Shown piece after piece: positions 12,401 through 22,595 of a DNA stretch of 41,900 nt. A program made the position numbers and the translations under genes. The stretch is from Candidatus Rokuibacteriota bacterium (GTDB lineage: Bacteria > Methylomirabilota > Methylomirabilia > Rokubacteriales > CSP1-6). The stretch is from the NCBI GenBank assembly GCA_016179875.1, contig JACPCH010000023.1:1-41900 (forward strand). Reading direction: 5' to 3'. Each line of letters begins with the position of its first letter. Position 1 is the stretch's first letter. The notes below the pieces were generated by a model. That model ran no database searches and was not told the origin of the DNA. It saw nothing but the letters and a program-made list of their open reading frames with translations.

Positions 12401-14651
12401 CGCGGGGGCGCGGGCGGCGCTCGCATCGGCGCGGGACCGCGCGCTCGCCGAGCTCGGGTCGCTCGAGGGCGAGCGGCAGCGGGTGGCGGCGCGCCTGGTC
12501 GAGGAGGAGCGGCGCCTGGAGGAGGCCGAGGCGCGGCTGGCCAACGCGCGGGTGGAGGTCGCCGCGCGGCGGTCGAGCCTCGAGGCCCTCGCCGAGCTCG
12601 AGCGGGCGCGCGAGGGCTACGGGGCGGGCGTGCGCGCGGTGTTCGCCGACGGACGCGCCGCCGGCCTCGCGGGGGTCGTCGGCACGGTCGCCGACCTGCT
12701 CGAGGTGCCGCCGGGCATGGAGCGGGCGGTCGAGGCGGTCCTCGGCGAGCGGCTGCAGTGGGTCGTCGTCGAGCGGTTCGAGCACGCCCGGGCGGCCGTG
12801 AGCTATCTGCAGGCGCACGCGCTCGGCGCGGCGACCTTCGTGCCGCTCGAGCACCTGCCGGCGCCGGGCGTGCCGGCGCCCGACGAGGGCGGGGTGCGCT
12901 GGGTGGCCACGAGCGTCGGCGCGCCGGCGCCGAGCCTCGTGCACTACCTGCTCGGCCAGGTCGCGATCGCGGACCACCTCGACCACGCCGAGGCCCTCTG
13001 GCGGCGCAACGGCGTCGTGGCGACGTACGTGACGCCGGCCGGCGAGGTCCTCGGGCCCACCGGCCGCCTGCACGGCGGCGGCGAGGCGGCGGCGGGGGAG
13101 ATGGAGCACTCGCTGTTGGCGCGCAAGCGCCAGCTGCGGGAGCTCGAGGACGACGTGCGCCGGCTCGCACGGGTCGTCGACGAGGCGCAGGACGCCGTCG
13201 CCGCGAGCGCGGCGTCGGTCGCCGCGCTCCGCGAGGGCATGGGCGGGCTCGACCAGTCGGTGCACGCGCGGCAGGCCGACCGGCTCGCGGGCGAGAAGGA
13301 TCTCGAGCAGGCGCTCCGTGAGCACGAGCGCGTCGGGCGCTACCGGGAGACCGTCCTCACCGAGGCGCGCCAGGTGGCCGCCGAGGCGGCGGAGACGGCC
13401 GACACGCTCCGGCGGCTCGAGCAGCGGATCGCCGCCGCGCAGGAGAGTGAGGCGCGCCACGAGGCCGCGATGGCGCGCGTCCGGGGGGCGATCGAGGCGG
13501 CGCAGGCCCGCGAGGCGGAGCTGGGCGCCGAGGTCACGGCCTGCCGCGTGGAGCTGGCGGGGGCGCGCGAGCGCGTGGAGGCGCACGGCCGGGAGCTGGT
13601 GCGCCTGGACGATATCGAGCGCGACCTCGGCGAGCGCCTCGCCCAGGCGCGCCAGCGCCAGGGGCAGCTCGCGGAGCGGCGGGCCTGGCTCGCCGACGAG
13701 GGTGTGCGCACCGACGCGGCCGCGCGCGAGGTCGCCGTCGAGCGGGACGGCCTGGAGGGCGACGCAGGGCGCGCCGGCGAGGCGCACGAGGGCCTCGCGG
13801 CCGAGGGGCGCGCGATCGAGCAGGAACTGCACGCGGTGGACGGCGAGCTCGGGAAGCTCGTCGCGGCGATGCACGCGGTGGATCTGCGCGCGACCGAGTG
13901 CCGGGTGCGGCGCGAGGAGCTGGGCCAGGAGGCCTGGCGCGTGTACGGCGTGGACCAGCCGGGGCTCCTGGCCGGGCACGATCCCGCGCGCGACCTCGAC
14001 GCCGCGCGGGCGCGGGTCGCCGAGCTCGACGAGAAGATCGCCGCGTTCGGCTCCGTGAACATGGTCGCCGACGAGGAGTATCGCGAGCTGGACGAGCGGC
14101 TCACGTTCCTCCGCACCCAGCACGACGACCTCACGGGCTCCATCAAGGACCTCGAGAAGGCGCTGCGCGGGATGACCCGGACCGCCCAGGAGCGGTTCAC
14201 CCAGGCCTTCGAGCAGATCAACGCGCACTTCAAGGAGCTCTTCGAGCGCCTGTTCGAGGGCGGCCGCGCCGAGCTCCGCCTCGTCGAGGCCGAGGAGGGC
14301 GGCGACCCGCTCGACACCGGGGTCGAGTTGATGGCCCAGCCACGGGGCAAGCGGCTGCAGGCGGTCACGCTGCTCTCGGGCGGCGAGCGCGCGCTCACCG
14401 GGCTCGCGCTGCTCTTCGCGATCTTCTACTTCCGGCCGAGCCCGTTCTGCGTGCTCGACGAGGTGGACGCGCCGCTCGACGACGCCAATATCCACCGCTT
14501 CCTCCGGGTGCTCCGGGAGCTCACGGGCAGGACCCAGTTCCTCGTCATCACCCACAACCGGAAGACCATGGAGGCGGCCGACGTCCTCTACGGCGTCACC
14601 ATGGAGGAGCCGGGACTCTCCAAGCTCGTCTCGGTCAACCTCAACGCCTGA
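9429..14651 (+). CDS. smc: Chromosome segregation ATPase SMC, precursor containing an in-frame intein (residues encoded by 9540..11216)
   Basis: [37 protein letters not shown] [intein] [32 protein letters not shown]; long coiled coils, hinge, C-terminal [19 protein letters not shown] and [14 protein letters not shown]. Start at ATG 9429 preferred over the TTG at 9408. Confidence 0.96.
   Translation: [1740 protein letters not shown]
9540..11216 (+). mobile_element. Intein (class 1, full length, with LAGLIDADG homing endonuclease domain), 559 aa, inserted in the SMC Walker A motif
   Basis: Block A [18 protein letters not shown] (Cys1); block B [12 protein letters not shown] (TxxH); block C [10 protein letters not shown]; block D [10 protein letters not shown]; block [13 protein letters not shown]; block H-like [23 protein letters not shown]; block F [18 protein letters not shown]; block G VIVHN, then +1 Ser. 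Removing it restores GPNGCGKSNIS. Confidence 0.96.
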
Positions 14652-14681
14652 CGCGGGGGCGAGCCACTGCGCGATAAGTCG

Positions 14682-14710
14682 GTGAAGAGACTCGCCAAAT
14701 AGGCTAGACT
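14682..14710 (+). promoter_or_regulatory. Putative promoter for the rodZ-like gene: GTGAAG-N17-TAGACT
   Basis: Locally AT-richer intergenic stretch with an acceptable -10 and 17-nt spacer; weak -35. Confidence 0.35.
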
Positions 14711-14726
14711 CGGTTGGGCGCAGGCT

Positions 14727-15596
14727 ATGTCCTCCCTCGGGTCGTATCTCCGCGAGCTCCGGCAGCGCCGCGGCGTCTCCCTCGAGGAGATCGCCCGCTC
14801 GACGCGCGTGCTCCACCTCTACCTCGAAGCCCTCGAGGCCGACGACTTCGACGCCCTGCCGGCTCCGGTCTTCACCAAGGGCTTCGTTCGCGCCTACTGC
14901 CAGATGCTCGGCGAGCCGCCCGACCAGGCGTTCGCCCTCTGGGAGCAGCGGGGCGGCGCGGCCCCCGAGCCCGCCCCCGCCGGCGCGCCGGCCCGGACGG
15001 CCGCGCGGCCCGGCGGCGGCGAGGCCGAGGGCCGCGTCCGCAAGGATGCCCGCGGGCGCGGCGCGATCCTCGTGAGCTTCGTGCTCCTCGTGGTCCTCGG
15101 CGTCGCGCTCTTCGTCCTGGCGCTCGCGCTCCAGTCCGGGCGGGACGGGACCGTCGAGCGGCGCGCCGCCACCGGGACGCGTGATCGCGAGCCCGCGCTC
15201 CCGCCTCGCGTGGGCGCGCCGGCGCCGCCGCGCGCGCTCGCCGCCGACCCGGCCGAGCCCCCGCGCGCGTCGCTGCCGGCCGCCGCCGCGGCAGCGACGC
15301 CGGGGCCGCCGGCGGCGCCCGTCCTCCCGGCGGTCGGCGGCGTGCCCGCGCCCTACCGGCTGGTCGCCCGCACGTCGGAGCGGACGTGGATCCGGGTGCG
15401 GACCGAGGACGGCCGCACGAGCGAGGAGAACGTCCCCCCGGGCGAGACCCGCGAGTGGGTGTCCAATCGCCCGTTCGTCCTCACGATCGGCAACGCGGGC
15501 GGCGTGGCCCTCGAGCTGAACGGCCGGAGCGTGCCCCGTCTGGGCCCGAGCGGCGCGGTGATCGAGCGGTTCGTCCTGCCGTCGGACTCCCAGTGA
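14727..15596 (+). CDS. RodZ-like helix-turn-helix membrane protein (HTH_25 / DUF4115)
   Basis: N-terminal SLGSYLRELRQRRGVSLEEIARSTRVLHLYLEALEADDFDALPAPVFTKGFVRAYCQMLG, one TM segment, Pro/Ala-rich linker, C-terminal beta domain (ERTWIRVRTEDGRTSEENVPPGETREW). Confidence 0.85.
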   Translation: MSSLGSYLRELRQRRGVSLEEIARSTRVLHLYLEALEADDFDALPAPVFTKGFVRAYCQMLGEPPDQAFALWEQRGGAAPEPAPAGAPARTAARPGGGEAEGRVRKDARGRGAILVSFVLLVVLGVALFVLALALQSGRDGTVERRAATGTRDREPALPPRVGAPAPPRALAADPAEPPRASLPAAAAAATPGPPAAPVLPAVGGVPAPYRLVARTSERTWIRVRTEDGRTSEENVPPGETREWVSNRPFVLTIGNAGGVALELNGRSVPRLGPSGAVIERFVLPSDSQ

Positions 15597-16519
15597 GCCG
15601 CTTCGCGGGGATCGCCGAGCGCCTCCGCGAGGGGCTCCGGCGGTCGCAGGAGTACCTCGCGACCGGGCTCGGCGCCCTGCTCGAGAGCGACCGGCCGATC
15701 GACGACGCGCTCTGGGAGGAGCTCGAGGAGCTCCTCATCGCCGCCGACCTCGGCGCGACGCTCGCCGCCGACTTCGCGAACCGCGCCCGTGAGGAGGTCA
15801 TGTTCGGCACGGTGACCCGCGCCGGCCAGCTGCGCCCGCTGTTCCGCCACTTCCTGGTGGACACCCTGGCCGCCGCTGCGCAGCCGCTCGACCTCGACCA
15901 CCGGCCGGCCGTGATCCTCATGCTCGGCGTCAACGGCGCGGGCAAGACGACGACGGCGGCGAAGCTCGCGGCCCGGCTCACGGCGGAGGGCCGGCGCGTG
16001 GCGCTCGCCGCCGCCGACACGTTCCGCGCCGCCGCGATCGAGCAGCTCCAGCGCTGGGGCGAGCGGATCGGCGTCGAGGTCATCCACCAGGCGGCCGGCT
16101 CCGACCCGGCGGCGGTCGTGTTCGACGCGGTGAAGGCGGCGGCCGCGCGCGGGCTCGACGCGCTGATCGTGGACACCGCCGGGCGCCTGCACACCAAGAC
16201 GAACCTCATGGAGGAGCTGGCGAAGCTCAAGCGGGTGATCGAGCGGCAGCTTCCGGGCGCGCCCCACGAAGCCCTGATGGTGCTCGACGCGCCGACCGGG
16301 CAGAACGGCTTCGCCCAGGCCCGCATGTTCCACGAGACGGTCGGGCTCAGCGGCATGGCGCTCACCAAGCTCGACGGCACCGCGAAGGGCGGGATCGTGG
16401 TCCGGATCGTGCGGGAGCTCAAGATCCCCGTCAAGCTGATCGGCGTCGGCGAGCGCGTCGAGGACCTCCAGGTCTTCGACGCCGCCGCGTTCGTGGACGC
16501 CCTGGTCCCCCCGGCATGA
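15593..16519 (+). CDS. ftsY: Signal recognition particle receptor FtsY
   Basis: GTG 15593 overlaps the previous stop; [63 protein letters not shown]. Confidence 0.95.
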   Translation: MSRFAGIAERLREGLRRSQEYLATGLGALLESDRPIDDALWEELEELLIAADLGATLAADFANRAREEVMFGTVTRAGQLRPLFRHFLVDTLAAAAQPLDLDHRPAVILMLGVNGAGKTTTAAKLAARLTAEGRRVALAAADTFRAAAIEQLQRWGERIGVEVIHQAAGSDPAAVVFDAVKAAAARGLDALIVDTAGRLHTKTNLMEELAKLKRVIERQLPGAPHEALMVLDAPTGQNGFAQARMFHETVGLSGMALTKLDGTAKGGIVVRIVRELKIPVKLIGVGERVEDLQVFDAAAFVDALVPPA

Positions 16520-17625
16520 CCGCGGACGCGCGCTTCATGCGCCGCGCGCTCGAGCTGGCGGAGGGCGGGCGGGGGCTCACGTCGCCGAACCCGATGGTCG
16601 GCGCCGTCGTCGTGGATGCGCGGGGGGAGATCGTCGGCGAGGGCTTCCACCGGCGCGCCGGCGCGCCCCATGCCGAGATCGAGGCCCTCGCCGCCGCGGG
16701 GCCGCGCGCCCGGAGCGCCACGCTCTACGTGACGCTCGAGCCCTGTGTCCACCACGGCCGGACGGCGCCCTGCGCGCCGGCCATCGTCGCCGCCGGCGTG
16801 GCCCGCGTGGTCGCCGCGGTCGGCGACCCGAACCCGCTCGTCGCGGGCCGCGGCTTCGCGGAGCTGCGGCGCGCGGGCGTCGAGGTGCTCGAGGACGTGC
16901 TGGGCGAGGAGGCGGGACGGCAGAACCGGACCTTCCTGACGGCGATGCGCGAGCGCCGGCCTCACGTCACCCTGAAGGCCGCCATGACCCTCGACGGCAA
17001 GATCGCCGACGCGGGGGGCGCGTCGCGCTGGATCACCGGCGCCGCGGCGCGCCGGCACGCGCACCGGCTCCGGAGCGAGTCCGACGCGATCGTGGTGGGC
17101 GTCGGGACGGTGCTCCGCGACGACCCCGAGCTCACGGTGCGGCTCGATGCGCCCTGGCCGCGCGAGCCCTGGCGCGTCGTGCTCGACACGGGGGCGCGCA
17201 CGCCCGCCGGCGCGAAGCTCGTCGGTGCGGGCCGGCCCGAGCGCGCGCTGATCGCCGTGGGCGACGCCCCCGCCGGGCGGGTCGCCGCGCTCAGGGCGAC
17301 CGGCGCCACGGTGCTCGGCTGCCCGACGCGCGATGGGCGCGTGGACCTGGGGGCGCTGCTCGCCGAGCTGTTCGCGCGCGAGGTGCGGGCGGTGCTGGTC
17401 GAGGGCGGCGCCGAGGTGCACGCGGCGTTCCTCGACGCGGGGCTCGTGGACCGGGTGGCCGTGTACGTGGCGCCCCTCGTCGTGGGCGGCCGCGGTGCGC
17501 CCTCGCCGGTCGGCGGCGCGGGGCGGGAGCTCAAGAGCGCGCTCCGCCTGGGGGGCTTCAGCGTGACCCGGCTCGACGCCGACGTGCTCCTCGAGGCCGA
17601 CGTCGCGCGCGAGGGGAGCGCCTGA
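16516..17625 (+). CDS. ribD: Bifunctional diaminohydroxyphosphoribosylaminopyrimidine deaminase / 5-amino-6-(5-phosphoribosylamino)uracil reductase
   Basis: Deaminase [11 protein letters not shown]...[17 protein letters not shown]; reductase domain [24 protein letters not shown]. Confidence 0.95.
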   Translation: MTADARFMRRALELAEGGRGLTSPNPMVGAVVVDARGEIVGEGFHRRAGAPHAEIEALAAAGPRARSATLYVTLEPCVHHGRTAPCAPAIVAAGVARVVAAVGDPNPLVAGRGFAELRRAGVEVLEDVLGEEAGRQNRTFLTAMRERRPHVTLKAAMTLDGKIADAGGASRWITGAAARRHAHRLRSESDAIVVGVGTVLRDDPELTVRLDAPWPREPWRVVLDTGARTPAGAKLVGAGRPERALIAVGDAPAGRVAALRATGATVLGCPTRDGRVDLGALLAELFAREVRAVLVEGGAEVHAAFLDAGLVDRVAVYVAPLVVGGRGAPSPVGGAGRELKSALRLGGFSVTRLDADVLLEADVAREGSA

Positions 17626-18224
17626 GTGTTCACGGGGATCGTCGAGGAGGTCGGCGCGGTCCTGGGGGTGCGGCGCGGCGGCCGGGTTGCGCGCCTCGCG
17701 GTGGACGCGGCCCTGACGCGGGAGGGCGTCGAGCCCGGCGGCAGCGTGGCGGTGAGCGGCGTCTGCCTCACGGTGGTCGAGCGGCGGCCGGAGGGGTTCG
17801 TCTTCGAGCTCGGCCCCGAGACGCTCGCGCGCACCACGCTCGGCGGCCTGGAGGCGGGCGACCGGGTCAACCTGGAGCGGCCGCTCCGCTTCGGCGGCGC
17901 CCTCGGCGGCCACCTGGTGCTCGGCCACGTGGACGGCGTCGGCACCGTGGAGGACGTAACGCGTGTAGAATCGACCACACGCGTGCGGATCGCGCTGGCG
18001 GACCGGGAGCTGGAGCCGCTCCTGATCCCGCAGGGGTCGGTGGCGGTGGACGGGGTGAGCCTGACCGTCGCCGCGCTGGGCGATCGGAGCTTCGAAGTGA
18101 TGCTGATCCCGCACACGCTCGCCGTGACGACGCTCGGTGGGCTCGGCGCGGGACGGGCGGTGAACATCGAGGCCGATGTGATCGGCAAGTACCTGGTCCG
18201 GTCGCTGGCGCTCAGGGGGATGAC

Positions 18225-18228
<4 letters not shown>
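17626..18228 (+). CDS. ribE: Riboflavin synthase alpha chain
   Basis: [13 protein letters not shown]-terminus; duplicated lumazine-binding domains ([13 protein letters not shown] / [14 protein letters not shown]). Confidence 0.95.
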
Positions 18229-19436
<1,208 letters not shown>

Positions 19437-19437
19437 G

Positions 19438-19932
19438 ATGGCGGGCCGCGCGCCGAGGCTCCGCCGGGCCGGCCCGGCGCCGTCCGCGCTCCGGTTCGCG
19501 GTCGTCGCGGCGCGCTTCAACGAGCGCATCACCCAGCGCCTGGTGGACGGCGCGCTGCACGCCTTCCGCGGCGCGCGCCTGCCGGCCGGGCGCGTCGAGG
19601 TGCACTGGGTGCCGGGCTCCTTCGAGCTGCCTCAGGCGGCCCAGCATCTGGCGGCGACCGGACGGTACGCGGGCATCGTCTGCGTCGGCGTCGTGATCCG
19701 CGGCCAGACCCCGCACTTCGAGCACGTCGCGCGCGAGGCCGCCGCCGGCATCCGCGCGGTGGCCCTGGCCACCGGCGTGCCGGCGACGTTCGGCGTCGTC
19801 ACCGCGCTCTCCGAGGAGCAGGCGTGGGCGCGCGCGGGCGGGGCGGTGGGCAACCGGGGCGAGGAGGCCGCCGAGGCCGCGCTCCAGATGGCCGAGTGGA
19901 TCCGCCGCCTCCGCCGGGGCGCCGGACGCTAG
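19438..19932 (+). CDS. ribH: 6,7-dimethyl-8-ribityllumazine synthase
   Basis: RFAVVAARFNERITQRLVDGAL, VHWVPGSFELPQAAQHL, CVGVVIRGQTPHFEHV. Start inferred at ATG 19438. Confidence 0.95.
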   Translation: MAGRAPRLRRAGPAPSALRFAVVAARFNERITQRLVDGALHAFRGARLPAGRVEVHWVPGSFELPQAAQHLAATGRYAGIVCVGVVIRGQTPHFEHVAREAAAGIRAVALATGVPATFGVVTALSEEQAWARAGGAVGNRGEEAAEAALQMAEWIRRLRRGAGR

Positions 19933-19936
19933 CGCG

Positions 19937-20353
19937 ATGGGCCGCCGGCGCAAGGCTCGCGAGGTCGCGCTCCAGTTCCTCTACCAGCTCGACCTCACGG
20001 GCGACGACGACCCCGGCGCCCACGAGGCGGAGTTCTGGGCGCGCCACCCCGTGGACGAGGAGGCGCGGGCGTTCGCCGACGCGCTCGTGCGCGGGACCAA
20101 GGCCAACCAGGCCAAGATCGACCAGCTGCTCGCCCAGTACACCGAGCACTGGGACCTCGAGCGCATGGCCGTGGTGGACCGCAATATCTTGAGATCGGCG
20201 GTGTACGAGCTGCTCCTGGCCCCGGAGGTGCCGCCCAAGGTCGTGATCAACGAGGCCATCGAGATCGCCAAGAAATTCGGCACGAAGGAGTCCAGCCGGT
20301 TCATCAACGGCGTCCTCGACCGGATCCACAAAGAGCTGCGCCCGGTCTCCTGA
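19937..20353 (+). CDS. nusB: Transcription antitermination factor NusB
   Basis: MGRRRKAREVALQFLYQLDLTG; RNILRSAVYELLLAPEVPPKVVINEAIEIAKKFGTKESSRFINGVLDRI. Confidence 0.95.
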   Translation: MGRRRKAREVALQFLYQLDLTGDDDPGAHEAEFWARHPVDEEARAFADALVRGTKANQAKIDQLLAQYTEHWDLERMAVVDRNILRSAVYELLLAPEVPPKVVINEAIEIAKKFGTKESSRFINGVLDRIHKELRPVS

Positions 20354-20361
20354 GGCCCGCC

Positions 20362-21087
20362 GTGCGGTACGCGGTGCTCTCCGACGTCCACGCGAACCTC
20401 GAGGCGCTCGAGGCGGTCCTGGCCGACGCCGCGCCGCGCGCCGACGGCGTCCTGTGCCTCGGCGACGTCGTCGGGTACGGCGCCGATCCCGAGGCCTGCG
20501 TCGAGCGCCTGGCCGCGCGCGGCCAGGTGCTCGTCGCGGGCAACCACGAGCACGGCGTCGCGGGCCTGCTCGACCTCGACTGGTTCAATCCGTGGGCGCG
20601 GGCGGCGGTGGAGTGGACGCGCGCGCGCCTCGACGACGCCCACCGCGCCTGGCTCGGCGCGCTCCCGCTCACCGCCGAGGTCGGCGACGCGACGCTCGCG
20701 CACGCCTCGCCCGACCGCCCGGACGAGTGGGAGTACCTCATGTCGGCCGAGGACGGCTTCGCCGTGTTCGGCGCGTTCGCGACCCGCCTCTGCTTCGTCG
20801 GCCACTCGCACTGGCCGGGCGTCTGGTCGCTCGGCTCGTCGGGCCCCGCGTTCGAGCCGGGCTCGGTCCAGATCGCGCTCGAGGCCGGACGGCGCTACCT
20901 CGTCAACGTCGGCAGCGTGGGCCAGCCGCGCGACCGCGACCCGCGCGCCGCCTACGCGCTCTGGGACCTCGACCGCGGGGCGGTGGCGATCCGGCGCGTG
21001 GCGTACGACGTGGGCGCCGCCCGGACCAAGATCGTCGCCTCCGGGCTCCCGCGGTTCCTCGCCGACCGGCTCGCCCTGGGCTCGTGA
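20362..21087 (+). CDS. Metallophosphoesterase (calcineurin-like, YfcE-type)
   Basis: YAVLSDVHANLEALEAVL; CLGDVVGYGADP; GNHEH; FVGHSHWPG. Confidence 0.88.
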   Translation: MRYAVLSDVHANLEALEAVLADAAPRADGVLCLGDVVGYGADPEACVERLAARGQVLVAGNHEHGVAGLLDLDWFNPWARAAVEWTRARLDDAHRAWLGALPLTAEVGDATLAHASPDRPDEWEYLMSAEDGFAVFGAFATRLCFVGHSHWPGVWSLGSSGPAFEPGSVQIALEAGRRYLVNVGSVGQPRDRDPRAAYALWDLDRGAVAIRRVAYDVGAARTKIVASGLPRFLADRLALGS

Positions 21088-22595
21088 CCCTGCGCGAGCG
21101 CGCGGGCCTCTCGGCGCTGGTCATGGTGAGCGCGTTCGCCCTCGCGCTCGCCTTCCCGCGCACCGACTGGGACGGCACCGCCTGGATCGCGCTCGTGCCG
21201 CTGATGGCGCTGGCGCTCGGGCGGCCGCCCCGGGCGGCCCTCGGCTGGGGCTGGCTGTTCGGGACCGTGTTCTTCCTCGTGCTCCTGCGCTGGCTCGACT
21301 GGACCTTCCGCGTCTACAGCGCGATCCCCTGGCCGCTCACGTGGGGGCCGATCCTGGCGCTCGCCGCCTACTGCGGCCTGTACGCCGGCGCCTTCGCGGC
21401 GGCCCTGGCGTGGATCGCCCGCCGGCGCTCCCCCGCGTGGGCCCTCCTGGCGGCGCCGTTTCTCTGGGTCGCGGGGGAGTGGCTGCGGAGCCGGCTCCTC
21501 GGCGGCTTCCCGTGGGGCACGCTCGGGTACTCGCAGCACCTGCGCCTCGCCGTGATCCAGGTGGCCGAGCTCGGCGGCGTCCACGCCGTCTCGTTCGTGC
21601 TGGTGGCGGTCAACGCGGCGCTGGCGGGCTGCCTGACGCTGCCATGGCGCCGGGCCGTCGCGGGCGTCGCGCTCGGCGGCGCGCTGCTCGCGGGCGCCCT
21701 CGCCTTCGGCGCGGCGCGGCTCGGCGAGGTGCCCCGGCCGGGCGAGTTCACGGTGGCGGTCGTCCAGCCGGCGATCGAGCAGCCCCTCAAGTTCGACCCG
21801 GGCCACGCGGCGACCACGCTCGGCATCCAGCTCCTGCTCACGCGGCGGGCCGGGGAGGACCACCCCGCGCTGATCGTCTGGCCGGAGACTTCCGTGCCCG
21901 GGCTGCTCCGGCGGGAGCCCGCGCTGCTCCGGGCCCTCACGGGCCTGGCGGGCTCGCTCCGGACCGCCCTCCTGGTGGGCGCGGTGGACGCCGAGGGGCA
22001 GTCTCAGCCGAGGGTCCGTAACACCGCGTTTCTCCTCACCGAGCGCGGCATCGCGGGGCGGTATGATAAGATTCATCTCGTTCCGTTCGGCGAGTTCGTG
22101 CCGCTGTCGAGCGTGATCGGATTCGTCCGGGGGTGGGCCGAGTTCATCGCGGAGCTCGAGCCCGGTTCCAGCGCCGTCGTGTTCCCGGGTCCGCCAGCCC
22201 CGTTCGGTGTCGTAATCTGTTACGAGGGAATCTTCCCCGAGCTCGTCCGCGAGTTCGTGAAAGGCGGGGCGCGTGTGATGGTGAACATGACGAACGACGC
22301 GTGGTTCGGCCGCACGAGCGGGCCGTGGCAGCACCTCGCCATGTACCCGTTCCGCGCCGTGGAGCACCGCACGGCGCTCGTGCGGGCGGCCAACACCGGC
22401 GTGTCGGCCTTCATCGCGCCCACCGGCGAGGTGATCCGCCGGATGGGCCTGTTCGAGCGCGGCGTCCTGACCGAGCGCCTGCCGCTCCGCGCCGGCGCGA
22501 CGCTCTACACCCGGCTCGGGGAGTGGCTCGCGTGGCTGTCGCTCGCGGTCTCCGCGGCGGCGCTGGCCGCGGCCCGCGGGGGGCGGAGGGGCTAG
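21084..22595 (+). CDS. lnt: Apolipoprotein N-acyltransferase
   Basis: Polytopic N-terminus; nitrilase domain with WPETSVPG, YDKIHLVPFGEFVP, CYEGIFPELVREF and NMTNDAWFGRTSGPWQH. GTG start 21084 inferred. Confidence 0.93.
   Translation: MTLRERAGLSALVMVSAFALALAFPRTDWDGTAWIALVPLMALALGRPPRAALGWGWLFGTVFFLVLLRWLDWTFRVYSAIPWPLTWGPILALAAYCGLYAGAFAAALAWIARRRSPAWALLAAPFLWVAGEWLRSRLLGGFPWGTLGYSQHLRLAVIQVAELGGVHAVSFVLVAVNAALAGCLTLPWRRAVAGVALGGALLAGALAFGAARLGEVPRPGEFTVAVVQPAIEQPLKFDPGHAATTLGIQLLLTRRAGEDHPALIVWPETSVPGLLRREPALLRALTGLAGSLRTALLVGAVDAEGQSQPRVRNTAFLLTERGIAGRYDKIHLVPFGEFVPLSSVIGFVRGWAEFIAELEPGSSAVVFPGPPAPFGVVICYEGIFPELVREFVKGGARVMVNMTNDAWFGRTSGPWQHLAMYPFRAVEHRTALVRAANTGVSAFIAPTGEVIRRMGLFERGVLTERLPLRAGATLYTRLGEWLAWLSLAVSAAALAAARGGRRG

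Noticed and set aside
9408-14651. Possibility that smc is two genes or a chimeric assembly around 9540-11216
   Set aside because: The insert is in frame on both sides, has canonical intein termini and motifs, and its removal exactly restores the SMC P-loop, so an intein explains it better than misassembly.
9996-14816. 1606-aa minus-strand ORF opposite smc
   Set aside because: Spurious GC-rich shadow ORF; low-complexity LE/RA/H-rich translation with no recognisable family.
16440-16520. Looked for an FMN riboswitch ahead of the rib genes
   Set aside because: ribD overlaps the ftsY stop codon and no RFN-like leader is present in the window.
17959-17984. Perfect 8-bp inverted repeat ACGCGTGT-N10-ACACGCGT inside ribE
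   Set aside because: Lies in coding sequence encoding the local TRVESTTRV repetition between the two lumazine-binding domains; most simply chance/codon choice.
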